NCBI GenBank assembly: GCA_030039695.1
Contig: JASHVB010000063.1
Coordinates: 1 to 6,783 of the forward strand
Origin: Acetobacteraceae bacterium
Lineage (GTDB): Bacteria > Pseudomonadota > Alphaproteobacteria > Acetobacterales > Acetobacteraceae
Direction of reading: 5' to 3'
Length of the DNA stretch: 6,783 nucleotides
The stretch's first letter is position 1, and each line of letters begins with the position of its first letter. A program made the translations under genes and the position numbers. The notes under the pieces were generated by a model, which worked only from the letters and a program-made list of their open reading frames with translations, made no database searches and was not told the origin of the DNA. Of this stretch, positions 1 to 6,143 are shown piece after piece.

Positions 1-48
1 ATCAGCCCAATATAGGGATTGTCCTCGCCCGCGCCAGAGGCGAGACGC

Positions 49-378
49 TCAATCCACCGAGAAGCTGGTCCCGCAGCCGCAGGCCGACTTGGCGTTCGGG
101 TTGCGTACGGCAAAATAGCTGCCCATCAGCTCGTCGGCGAAATCAAGCTCACCGCCGGCCAGCAGTTCCAGGCTGACCGGATCCACCAGCACCTTCACGC
201 CGGCTTTCTCGATGATCAGGTCGTCTGGCTGCACGTCGGTGTCCAACTCGAACTTGTACTGGAAACCGGAGCATCCGCCGGCGAGCACCGCCACGCGCAG
301 GGCAGCGGGCGCGCCCTGCGCCGCGACGATCTCGGCAATACGGGCCGCAGCCCGCTCGGTTAGCGCAAACTGGTCCAT
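49..378 (-). CDS. erpA: A-type iron-sulfur cluster insertion protein (ErpA)
   Basis: A-type (HesB/IscA family) carrier that receives Fe-S clusters from the assembly scaffold and hands them to client apoproteins in the cytoplasm. From the ATG at 376-378 the protein is 109 residues, the usual family size. The three conserved cluster-binding cysteines are present: C36 in GGCSGFQY, and C100 and C102 in the C-terminal CGCG. Their spacing (64 and 2 residues) is that of the family. The FQY after the first cysteine resembles ErpA more than IscA, so I prefer erpA, although IscA/SufA cannot be excluded by eye. An in-frame TTG at 385-387 would add three residues, but it overlaps a candidate -10 box and is less likely. 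There is no clear Shine-Dalgarno before either start. The gene is divergent from dgt, an arrangement known in alphaproteobacteria. No isc or suf gene is visible in the window. Confidence 0.93.
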   Translation of the reverse strand: MDQFALTERAAARIAEIVAAQGAPAALRVAVLAGGCSGFQYKFELDTDVQPDDLIIEKAGVKVLVDPVSLELLAGGELDFADELMGSYFAVRNPNAKSACGCGTSFSVD

Positions 379-385
379 GGTCTGC

Positions 386-414
386 AAAATAGGCGCTTTG
401 TCCGCCGAATTGAA
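386..414 (-). promoter_or_regulatory. Candidate sigma-70-like promoter of erpA, possibly leaderless
   Basis: On the minus strand a -35-like TTCAAT (plus-strand 409-414) and a -10-like TATTTT (386-391) are separated by exactly 17 bp. Transcription would start about seven bases past the -10 box, at or next to the A of the erpA ATG (378). That fits the lack of a Shine-Dalgarno upstream of that ATG. The box matches are only partial (about 3/6 and 4/6), so this is an inference from spacing and position. Confidence 0.3.
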
Positions 415-434
415 GCCTGGCGCGGAGCGGTGTA

Positions 435-1595
435 ATGCCGCGGCACATGAACCTCGCGCCGTATGCCGTCCAGCCGGGCACCTGCCGCGGCCGGCTCCAT
501 CCGGAGCCGGAGGCCGAGGGTCGCTCGCCCTGGCAGCGCGACCGCGATCGCGTCATCCACAGCGCCGCCTTCCGCCGCCTGCAGTACAAGACCCAGGTCT
601 TCGTCAATCACGAAGGCGATTTCTTCCGCACGCGGCTGACGCATTCCATCGAGGTGGCGCAGATCGCCCGCTCCATCGCCCGGTCGCTGCGCCTGGATGA
701 GGACCTGACCGAAGCGCTGGCGCTGGCGCATGACCTCGGCCATCCGCCGTTCGGCCACGCGGGCGAGGAGGCACTCAACCAGGCGATGAAACCGTTCGGC
801 GGCTTCGACCACAACGCGCAATCGCTGCGCGTGGTGACGCTGCTGGAGAGCCGCTACGCCGGCTGGGACGGCCTCAACCTGACCTGGGAGACGCTCGAGG
901 GCCTGGCGAAGCACAACGGCCCACTGCGCAATCCGCCGCAGTATATCGCCGATTACAACGACCGTCAGCGGCTCGATCTGACGTTGTACGCCTCGGCCGA
1001 GGCGCAGGTCGCCGCGATCGCCGACGACGTTGCGTATCACAGCCACGATCTGGACGATGGGCTGCGCGCGCGGTTATTCCGCGTGGAGGATATTGCGCAT
1101 CTGCCGGTGGTGCGCGAGGCACTGGCCGAGGCGCGCATCGCCGGCCTTGACGTGCCGCCGCCGCGGCTGCGGCATGAAACTATCCGCCGCGTGATCAACG
1201 CGATGGTGACCGACCTGATCGAGCAGACCAAGCGCCATCTGGCGAGGCTGGAACCGAAGGATGCCAATGCAATCCGCCGCGCCAAGCAGCGTGTTGTTGC
1301 TTTCAGCCCACGCATGGAGGAAGGCCACCAGGTCATCCGCGACTTCCTGTTCGCGCGCATGTACCGCCATTGGCGGGTGAATCGCATGACCACCAAGGCG
1401 CGCCGCTTGACCGAGGACTTGTTCCGCCTGCTGCACGCCGATCCGTCGCTGCTGCCGGACGACTGGCGCGCCCGCGCCGGCGAGGGCGGCACCCAGCGCG
1501 CCGCGACGACCGTAGGGGATTACGTGGCGGGAATGACGGATCGTTATGCGATGGACGAGCACCGGCGGCTGACGGATATTGCGGTAAGCGGGTGA
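435..1595 (+). CDS. dgt: Deoxyguanosine triphosphate triphosphohydrolase-like protein (HD domain)
   Basis: HD-superfamily enzyme that hydrolyses dGTP, and in many relatives other dNTPs, to the nucleoside and tripolyphosphate in the cytoplasm, so tuning the dNTP pool. The protein is 386 residues, matching the shorter dGTPase-like subfamily common in alphaproteobacteria. Visible motifs: RVIHSAAFRRLQYKTQVF (39-56), TRLTHSIEVAQ with metal ligand H70, the HD pair H99-D100 in AHDLGHPPFGH, and IADDVAYHSHDLDDG around D197/D198, which supplies the last metal ligand. The RSPWQRDRDR stretch near residues 30-39 is also typical. The start at 435 is favoured by a GGAG at 424-427 seven bases upstream. A second in-frame ATG at 447 is possible. 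The gene is divergent from erpA with a very short shared gap, so its own promoter must lie close to or inside the erpA coding region. No obvious terminator follows. The fold and family are secure. The exact nucleotide preference cannot be read from the sequence. Confidence 0.94.
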   Translation: MPRHMNLAPYAVQPGTCRGRLHPEPEAEGRSPWQRDRDRVIHSAAFRRLQYKTQVFVNHEGDFFRTRLTHSIEVAQIARSIARSLRLDEDLTEALALAHDLGHPPFGHAGEEALNQAMKPFGGFDHNAQSLRVVTLLESRYAGWDGLNLTWETLEGLAKHNGPLRNPPQYIADYNDRQRLDLTLYASAEAQVAAIADDVAYHSHDLDDGLRARLFRVEDIAHLPVVREALAEARIAGLDVPPPRLRHETIRRVINAMVTDLIEQTKRHLARLEPKDANAIRRAKQRVVAFSPRMEEGHQVIRDFLFARMYRHWRVNRMTTKARRLTEDLFRLLHADPSLLPDDWRARAGEGGTQRAATTVGDYVAGMTDRYAMDEHRRLTDIAVSG

Positions 1596-2293
1596 GAGGC
1601 CTTGCCGTCACGCGATGGGCTGGTGCCACGCGCATTCGGTCCCACGCTGGCCTTTATTGTGGGCGTGCATCGCGGCGTTTTGCTCGACCCCAACGTGTTC
1701 ACAATCGCTGTCGCTGACATTTTCGCCGTGCATGCGAGGACGCGGCTGGATCTGACGCCGCAGCACCACTGCACCGTCTCTCTTGGGCATTGTGGTCGGC
1801 CTGGCCAACCGCAACGTATCCTCTCTCACCTGGCCCAATGAACAGGGATACTGGGAAAAACCGTTTACCAGACCGCCAACGGCGCGGACGCACATTGCAG
1901 ATTCCGAAACCTGCGCTGGCGCCGGCAGCCTCGCCGCCACACCTGCTCGGCGGCAGCGATTTCCAGCGCATCAGCGCAAGCATGTCTGCAACGACGCTCT
2001 GATCTGCTCGTCAGCCGTGACGCAAGGCGGTCCGATGCTGACCGGCAGTCGCAGGGATTTCGACTCGCTGCAACAACTTGCGGGTAAAGGTGAAAGTTTA
2101 TGGCATCTGACGCCCCTGCACCCAACCCGGAGAACAGCCAGCGCACTGCGATTTGCCCAGACCGTTGGTGAGTCTCGTCAATCAACGCTAGCCTTAATTG
2201 GCGGCAGGGCGGGCGGCACTTGACCCGTGCATGCCCGTGCGGGCACTGGTGTGGCGATGGCCGGGCACGGCCCGGACATCACGAGGGCATCGC
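1596..2293 (+). other. 698-bp gap between dgt and argS with no convincing gene
   Basis: Open frames exist on both strands here, but none gives a protein I recognise. Sampled 60-base rows are only about 52-53% GC (1801-1860 and 2041-2100), well below the flanking genes. I see no tRNA, rRNA, CRISPR or intact insertion sequence, and no clear terminator or sigma-70 promoter. Weak items: a 5-bp stem CCCAC/GTGGG (1641-1645 with 1659-1663); a 23-codon ORF at 2100-2171 that starts MASDAPAPNPENSQ and has an AAAGGTG six to seven bases upstream, which could be the stub of a lost gene; and two hairpins just before argS, listed separately. The argS promoter is presumably in this gap unless dgt and argS are co-transcribed. 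Most likely this is decayed or inserted intergenic DNA. Confidence 0.6.
2232..2275 (+). promoter_or_regulatory. Two tandem short hairpins in the argS leader
   Basis: The stem TGCCC/GGGCA (2232-2236 with 2241-2245, loop GTGC) is followed by CCGGGC/GCCCGG (2261-2266 with 2270-2275, loop ACG). The second ends 18 bases before the argS start codon and 7 bases before its GAGGG Shine-Dalgarno (2283-2287). Neither has a T-tract, so they are not standard intrinsic terminators. In GC-rich DNA such short perfect stems can arise by chance, and any role in argS expression is speculative. Confidence 0.3.
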
Positions 2294-4081
2294 ATGGCGC
2301 AGGACATTTACTCATGGATCGGCGACGCGGTACTCGCTGCGTTGCGGGCGCTCCTTCCGCAACTGACCGCCGATATCATAGCCCGGGTGGAGGTCACGCC
2401 GGCACGTGATCCAGCGCATGGCGACATGGCGACAAACGCTGCACTGGTTGCGGCAAGGGCGGCGCGCATGGCGCCGGCGAAACTCGCGGGTGATCTCGTT
2501 GCCGCGTTGAATCAGCGGCCGGAAATACTCGAAGCGGTCGCCGCCGGCCCCGGGTTCGTCAATCTCCGCCTCAATCCTTCGGCATTCCGCGACCTGCTGC
2601 CTGGCATCCTCGCCGCAGGGGAATCTTACGGCAACAGCGACATTGGCGCCAATGCGCGCATCAACGTCGAATACGTTTCCGCCAATCCCACCGGCCCGAT
2701 GCACATCGGACATTGCCGCGGCGCCGTGGTCGGCGATGCGCTTGCCAACCTACTGGCGAAGGTCGGCTACGACGTGACGAAGGAATATTACATCAACGAC
2801 GCTGGCGCCCAGGTCACTGCGCTCGCGTGGGCGGCTTACTGGCGGTATCTGCAGGCGATCGGCACGTCGCTGTCCGAGGAGGATTTCTCCAATGAAGTCC
2901 CCGGCGGCCTGCAATATCGCGGCGAGTACCTTATTCCCATCGGCGCGCGGCTTGCGGCGCTGTACGGAACGGTGCTGGCACAGCCTGATCTGGGGATTGC
3001 CGCGCCGGACGTGTGGCTCGACATCGTGCGCGATTACACGATCGACGCGATGATGGCGGAAGTCCGTGTCGATCTGGAAGCCCTTGGCGTCGACCAGGAC
3101 GTGTTCACTTCCGAGCGCGCGCTCATCGCATCCGGTGCCGCCGATGCGACGATTGACTGGCTTGCCACGCAGGATCTGATCTACGAAGGCGTCCTCGAAC
3201 CGCCCAAAGGCAAGACGCCTGACGATTGGGAACCTCGCCCGCAGACGCTGTTCCGTGCCACGCGGTTCGGCGACGACGTAGATCGCCCGCTGCGCAAATC
3301 CGACGGCAGCAACACGTATTTTGCCAACGACATCGCCTATCACGCAGACAAGCTGCAGCGCGGCTTTGACGTTCTGATCGACGTGCTCGGTGCCGATCAC
3401 GGTGGCTATGTGAGGCGCATGAACGCGGCGGTGCAAGCCGTGTCCGGCGGAAAATCGAAATTTGAAGCCGTGCTCTGCCAGATTGTGCATGTGATGCGGG
3501 GGGGTCAGCCGGTGCGCATGTCGAAACGCGCCGGCAGCTACGTAACCCTGCGCGATCTCCTCGACGAAGTCGGCAAGGACGCCGTGCGCTTCACCATGTT
3601 GACGCGGAAGGCCGACGCGCAAATGGACTTCGATCTCGACCAGGCCCTGGCGCAGACCCGGGAGAACCCCGTGTTCTATGTGCAATATGCCCACGCGCGC
3701 TGCCGCTCGGTGCTGCGCGCCGCCGTCGACATGTACTCCGAGGACGCTGTTAGCGACTCCGCGCTGGCCGCCGTGCCGTTGGACAGTCTGGAAGCACCCG
3801 AGGAGGCGGCGCTGATTCGCCGCCTCGCCCAATGGCCGCGTACCGTTGAGGCCGCCGCGCAGGCGCGCGAGCCCCATCGAATCGCGTTTTTTCTCTATGA
3901 CTTGGCGGGCGATTTTCATATGCTGTGGAACCGAGGCAAGGATGCTGCGGCGCTCCGCTTCCTGCAGCCGGACCGGCCGGCGGCCACGCTGGCGCGGCTG
4001 GCATTGGTGGCGGCTACCGCGGTGGTGATCCGATCGGGCCTCGCGGTGATGGGCGTGACGCCCGTCGAGGAATTGCGCTGA
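2294..4081 (+). CDS. argS: Arginyl-tRNA synthetase, class I
   Basis: Cytoplasmic enzyme that charges tRNA-Arg with arginine using ATP and needs the tRNA for amino-acid activation. From the ATG at 2294 the protein has 595 residues, normal for bacterial ArgS. Order: an N-terminal Add1-type domain (about 1-110, including the family-typical ARDPAHGDMATNAA); the catalytic Rossmann core opening with NVEYVSANPTGPMHIGH (HIGH motif H137-I-G-H140); the ITYHADK-like DIAYHADK region; GADHGGYVRRM; the second signature MSKRAG at M409-G414 (KMSKS equivalent); and the C-terminal DALR anticodon-binding domain starting near VFYVQYAHAR. A GAGGG at 2283-2287 lies six bases before this ATG. The frame extends upstream to 2198, but that translation does not resemble ArgS N-termini. 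A 34-bp gap to the SPOR gene suggests an operon. The gene looks complete, with no frameshift. Confidence 0.97.
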   Translation: MAQDIYSWIGDAVLAALRALLPQLTADIIARVEVTPARDPAHGDMATNAALVAARAARMAPAKLAGDLVAALNQRPEILEAVAAGPGFVNLRLNPSAFRDLLPGILAAGESYGNSDIGANARINVEYVSANPTGPMHIGHCRGAVVGDALANLLAKVGYDVTKEYYINDAGAQVTALAWAAYWRYLQAIGTSLSEEDFSNEVPGGLQYRGEYLIPIGARLAALYGTVLAQPDLGIAAPDVWLDIVRDYTIDAMMAEVRVDLEALGVDQDVFTSERALIASGAADATIDWLATQDLIYEGVLEPPKGKTPDDWEPRPQTLFRATRFGDDVDRPLRKSDGSNTYFANDIAYHADKLQRGFDVLIDVLGADHGGYVRRMNAAVQAVSGGKSKFEAVLCQIVHVMRGGQPVRMSKRAGSYVTLRDLLDEVGKDAVRFTMLTRKADAQMDFDLDQALAQTRENPVFYVQYAHARCRSVLRAAVDMYSEDAVSDSALAAVPLDSLEAPEEAALIRRLAQWPRTVEAAAQAREPHRIAFFLYDLAGDFHMLWNRGKDAAALRFLQPDRPAATLARLALVAATAVVIRSGLAVMGVTPVEELR

Positions 4082-4091
4082 GCGCCAGGAC

Positions 4092-4115
4092 GGCGCCAGC
4101 CGGAGGGTAGGCGCC
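4092..4115 (+). promoter_or_regulatory. Hairpin presenting the SPOR gene's ribosome binding site
   Basis: Two copies of the self-complementary GGCGCC (4092-4097 and 4110-4115) can pair around a 12-base loop that contains the GGAGGG Shine-Dalgarno (4102-4107). The 3' arm abuts the ATG at 4116. The fold would keep the SD exposed in the loop while closing the start region, so it could modulate translation. The pairing is visible, but the function is inference. The SD itself, about nine bases from the ATG, is a strong one and supports that start. Confidence 0.35.
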
Positions 4116-4910
4116 ATGTCCGACGAAGTGAGTATCCCACCTGCTCCGAGCTACCGCGTGCCGCTGCAGCCGCGGCGCCGGCACGATCCGGCGACGCGTA
4201 TGCGGCTGATGATCGCCGCCAGCCTCGCCGCCGTCGTCGTCGCCTGGTTCGCCGGCTCGACATTGCTCGGCGGCGGCAGTGGCCAGGTGCCGATCGTGCA
4301 GGCGGAGTCGGGACCGATGCGGGTGAAGCCGGCGGATCCCGGGGGGTTACAGATCCCCGGCGCGGATAACGCGATCTTCTCGAGCAACGGCGGGGACGGC
4401 GAGGACAAGCTGGCCCCACCACCGCAGACCCCGGATCTGCAGGCGCTGCGGGGCCCGCCACGACCGGCGTCGGCACCGACGCCAGCCGAGCCGCCGAAAC
4501 TCGCCGCCGCTCCGCCTCCGCCGCCACCTGTCGCGCCTACCGCGGAGACACCGAAGCCCGCGGCCGCGGTGGCGGCATCGAACCCGGGGGCGGCTGCTGA
4601 CGGCGACACACCGGCCGTCGTCACGGCCGACCGCCGTCCAAGCCCACCCGTGACAGGTGCCTCACACGGCACACTGGTTCAGCTCGCTGCGTTGTCGTCG
4701 GAGCAGGCAGCGCGAGATGAGTGGGGCCTGTTGGCGAAACGCATGCCGCAGTTGCTGTCCGGCAAACAGCCGGCGGTCAGCAAGGTCGAGCACGACGGCC
4801 ACGCCTACTGGCGTCTGCGAACCGGGGGATTCGCCGACACCGCCCAAGCGACGATGTTCTGCGTGCGCATGCGCGCGAAGGGCGCCTCGTGTTCCGTGGC
4901 GGACTTCTGA
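4116..4910 (+). CDS. Single-pass membrane protein with C-terminal SPOR domain
   Basis: Predicted inner-membrane protein, 264 residues, whose C-terminal SPOR domain would bind denuded septal peptidoglycan in the periplasm. Residues 1-30 form a short, basic cytoplasmic tail (RRRH at 20-23). Residues 31-51 are one hydrophobic helix (MIAASLAAVVVAWFAGSTLL). Residues 52-184 are a proline- and alanine-rich linker of low complexity, including a run of prolines, which spans the periplasm. Residues 185-264 are the SPOR domain, opening GTLVQLAALSS and containing HAYWRLRTGGF. Cysteines C249 and C259 in the domain could form a disulfide. This layout matches SPOR proteins encoded between argS and nagZ in related alphaproteobacteria. 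No catalytic domain is seen. A cell-division or wall-remodelling role is inferred from the domain. It resembles FtsN in architecture only, and I do not call it ftsN. Confidence 0.88.
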   Translation: MSDEVSIPPAPSYRVPLQPRRRHDPATRMRLMIAASLAAVVVAWFAGSTLLGGGSGQVPIVQAESGPMRVKPADPGGLQIPGADNAIFSSNGGDGEDKLAPPPQTPDLQALRGPPRPASAPTPAEPPKLAAAPPPPPPVAPTAETPKPAAAVAASNPGAAADGDTPAVVTADRRPSPPVTGASHGTLVQLAALSSEQAARDEWGLLAKRMPQLLSGKQPAVSKVEHDGHAYWRLRTGGFADTAQATMFCVRMRAKGASCSVADF

Positions 4911-4943
4911 GGTCCTTTACACCGCTGGCGCCGCGCGGGAGAC

Positions 4944-4966
4944 CCCGCGACGCGCAGCGACGCGGG
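4944..4966 (+). repeat. GC-rich stem-loop downstream of the SPOR gene
   Basis: CCCGCG (4944-4949) pairs with CGCGGG (4961-4966). After an A/A mismatch, CGC (4951-4953) pairs with GCG (4957-4959) around a GCA loop. It lies 33 bases after the SPOR stop codon and could stall or end transcription or stabilise the mRNA 3' end. No T-run follows, so it is not a textbook intrinsic terminator. An alternative fold uses 4934-4939 with 4944-4949, and the two are mutually exclusive. Confidence 0.4.
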
Positions 4967-4972
4967 TGAGGA

Positions 4973-5029
4973 GCGCAACACCCGGACCCTGCCTCCGTGT
5001 CGCGCCGCGTCCTCGGTGCGGTGTTGCGC
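4973..5029. repeat. 10-bp perfect inverted repeat, 37-bp spacer
   Basis: GCGCAACACC at 4973-4982 and GGTGTTGCGC at 5020-5029 are exact reverse complements. The arms are less GC-extreme than the surroundings, so chance is less likely than for the pure G/C stems nearby. They could be the ends of a small dispersed element or the base of a long stem-loop. No transposase or clear target duplication is visible at the arms. Confidence 0.5.
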
Positions 5030-5103
5030 ATCGCGCCTTGATCCGCTTTGTGGCTTTGCCGCCCAACCGCGCGCAGCGCGGGAGAGGTGATTGCTTCCCT
5101 GCA

Positions 5104-5152
5104 CCCGCAATGACAGAAGGGCTGGCAATGCTCCTTCCGCGCCCGCCATGAC
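5104..5152 (+). repeat. Near-direct repeat duplicating the nagZ start context
   Basis: CCCGCAATGAC at 5104-5114 and CCCGCCATGAC at 5142-5152 match at 10 of 11 positions, and both continue into a similar GAA-rich stretch. The second copy contains the nagZ ATG. The first contains an ATG (5110) that opens a 13-codon reading frame (MTEGLAMLLPRPP) whose TGA (5149-5151) overlaps the nagZ ATG as ATGA. This could be a local duplication, a repeat-element edge, or a coupling mini-ORF. Confidence 0.4.
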
Positions 5153-6143
5153 GAAAGCGGCCATCGTTGGCATTGCCGGGCCGGCACTGCTGGCGGAAGA
5201 GGCCGCCACCTTTCGCGCGCATCCCCCCGCCGGCGTTATCCTGTTTGCTCGCAATATCCACAATCCAGAGCAGCTTGCGGCGCTCAATGCCTCGCTGCGC
5301 CGCGTGCTACCGCGGAGTGCGGTGCTGATGGTCGATCAGGAGGGCGGACGGGTCGCCCGCCTCCGCCCGCCCTACTGGAGCGCTCATCCACCCGCGGCCG
5401 CACTCGGCCGTCTCTTTGCCAAAAAGCCCGCCGTCGGGGTGCGTGCAGCTTTTCTGACCGGTGCCCTGATCGGTCTGGACTGCGCCGTCGCTGGTTTCGA
5501 CGTCTCCGCCGCGCCGGTGCTCGATGTCACCATCCCGGGCGCCAGCGACGTGATTGGCGATCGAGCATTCTCGCGTGATCCGTATGCCGTGGCCCGCCTC
5601 GGCCGGGCTTTCGCCGCCGGAATGCTGGCGGCCGGAGTCCAGCCGGTAGGCAAGCACGCGCCCGGCCACGGCCGAGCGCTGGTCGACAGCCACTTCGCCC
5701 TGCCCCGCGTCCACACTGTGGATCTACGCGCCGACCTGCTGCCGTTCGCTGCCAACGTCGATCTGCCCTGGCTGCTAACCGCACACGTTGTTTATGCGGC
5801 GTGGGACCCCACCTTGGCCGCTACACTGTCGCCGGCGGTGCTACAGGGGGTCATCCGCAGACGGCTTGGCTTTGGAGGCGTTTTGGTGAGTGACGATCTG
5901 GACATGAACGCGCTATCTGGCACCGCGGTGCAACGCGCAACGGCGGCGCTGGCGGCAGGCTGCGACGTCGCCCTCGTTTGCTCCGGCGAGCTCGCACCTA
6001 CCATCGAGGTGTTGGCCGCGGTGCCGCCGCTCACCGCGGCAGCATCAGCCCGCCTGAGCGCTGCCCGCGCACTCGCCGCGCACCGTCGCCGTCCATTCGA
6101 CGCCGCGGCGACGGCCGCTGAACGGGATCGGCTGCTGGCGTGA
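5148..6143 (+). CDS. nagZ: Beta-N-acetylhexosaminidase (glycoside hydrolase family 3, NagZ)
   Basis: Cytoplasmic GH3 glycosidase that removes GlcNAc from GlcNAc-anhydroMurNAc(-peptide) during peptidoglycan recycling. From the ATG at 5148 the protein has 331 residues, the usual single-domain NagZ size, and begins MTKAAIVGIAGPAL as the family does. Signatures: GVILFARNI near the start, DQEGGRVARL (D63-L72), the KHAPGHGRALVDSH loop (K169-H182) with the Asp-His general acid/base pair D180 and H182, and VSDDLDM with nucleophile D249. The frame extends upstream to a TTG at 5091, close behind a GGAGAGG, but those 19 extra residues look unlike NagZ and derive from the repeat-rich gap. The chosen ATG lacks its own Shine-Dalgarno and may depend on coupling or a leaderless start. 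The next gene overlaps its stop by four bases. Neighbouring SPOR and M50 genes suggest an envelope-related cluster. Confidence 0.94.
   Translation: MTKAAIVGIAGPALLAEEAATFRAHPPAGVILFARNIHNPEQLAALNASLRRVLPRSAVLMVDQEGGRVARLRPPYWSAHPPAAALGRLFAKKPAVGVRAAFLTGALIGLDCAVAGFDVSAAPVLDVTIPGASDVIGDRAFSRDPYAVARLGRAFAAGMLAAGVQPVGKHAPGHGRALVDSHFALPRVHTVDLRADLLPFAANVDLPWLLTAHVVYAAWDPTLAATLSPAVLQGVIRRRLGFGGVLVSDDLDMNALSGTAVQRATAALAAGCDVALVCSGELAPTIEVLAAVPPLTAAASARLSAARALAAHRRRPFDAAATAAERDRLLA

Larger units (their letters stand above)
4911..5147 (+). other. Palindrome-rich intergenic region between the SPOR gene and nagZ
   Basis: These 237 bp hold no recognisable gene but have dense inverted repeats: a small stem at 4934-4939/4944-4949, a larger stem-loop at 4944-4966, a 10-bp perfect inverted repeat 4973-4982/5020-5029, and CCGCGC/GCGCGG at 5067-5072/5076-5081. 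A GGAGAGG (5081-5087) lies far from the nagZ ATG. The mix of GC-rich palindromes resembles the dispersed intergenic repeats common in alphaproteobacterial genomes, but I cannot confirm copy number from one window. It may also contain the nagZ promoter. No convincing -35/-10 pair was found. Confidence 0.5.

Noticed and set aside
1..48. Possible end of another gene left of erpA
   Set aside because: Only 48 bases are available and no frame gives a recognisable peptide.
360..1046. 228-codon minus-strand frame overlapping dgt and the erpA-dgt gap
   Set aside because: It is antisense to well-supported dgt and erpA sequence and its translation resembles no family I know. I treat it as a shadow frame.
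1608..1940. 110-codon minus-strand frame in the dgt-argS gap
   Set aside because: The translation has no known motif and no supported start. I considered a transposase remnant but saw no catalytic signature or terminal repeats.
1783..2223. 146-codon plus-strand frame filling much of the dgt-argS gap
   Set aside because: No Shine-Dalgarno was evident, there is no recognisable domain, and the composition is uneven and not protein-like. It is better described as non-coding.
2220..2248. TTGACC as a -35 box for argS
   Set aside because: The sequence 17 bp downstream (GCACTG) is a poor -10 box, so I do not call a promoter.
2198..2293. 32-residue N-terminal extension of argS
   Set aside because: The extension (including PVRALVWRWPG) does not look like any ArgS N-terminus, it would cross the two leader hairpins, and the ATG at 2294 has a good GAGGG Shine-Dalgarno and family-like start.
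2750..4117. 455-codon open frame on the minus strand, antisense to most of argS
   Set aside because: Its translation is rich in His, Arg, Ala and Gly with no recognisable domain, and argS on the other strand carries all expected motifs. Long antisense frames are common opposite GC-rich genes with biased third positions.
4151..4672. 173-codon minus-strand frame opposite the SPOR gene linker
   Set aside because: It is a Gly/Ala-rich shadow of the Pro/Ala-rich linker, with no support of its own.
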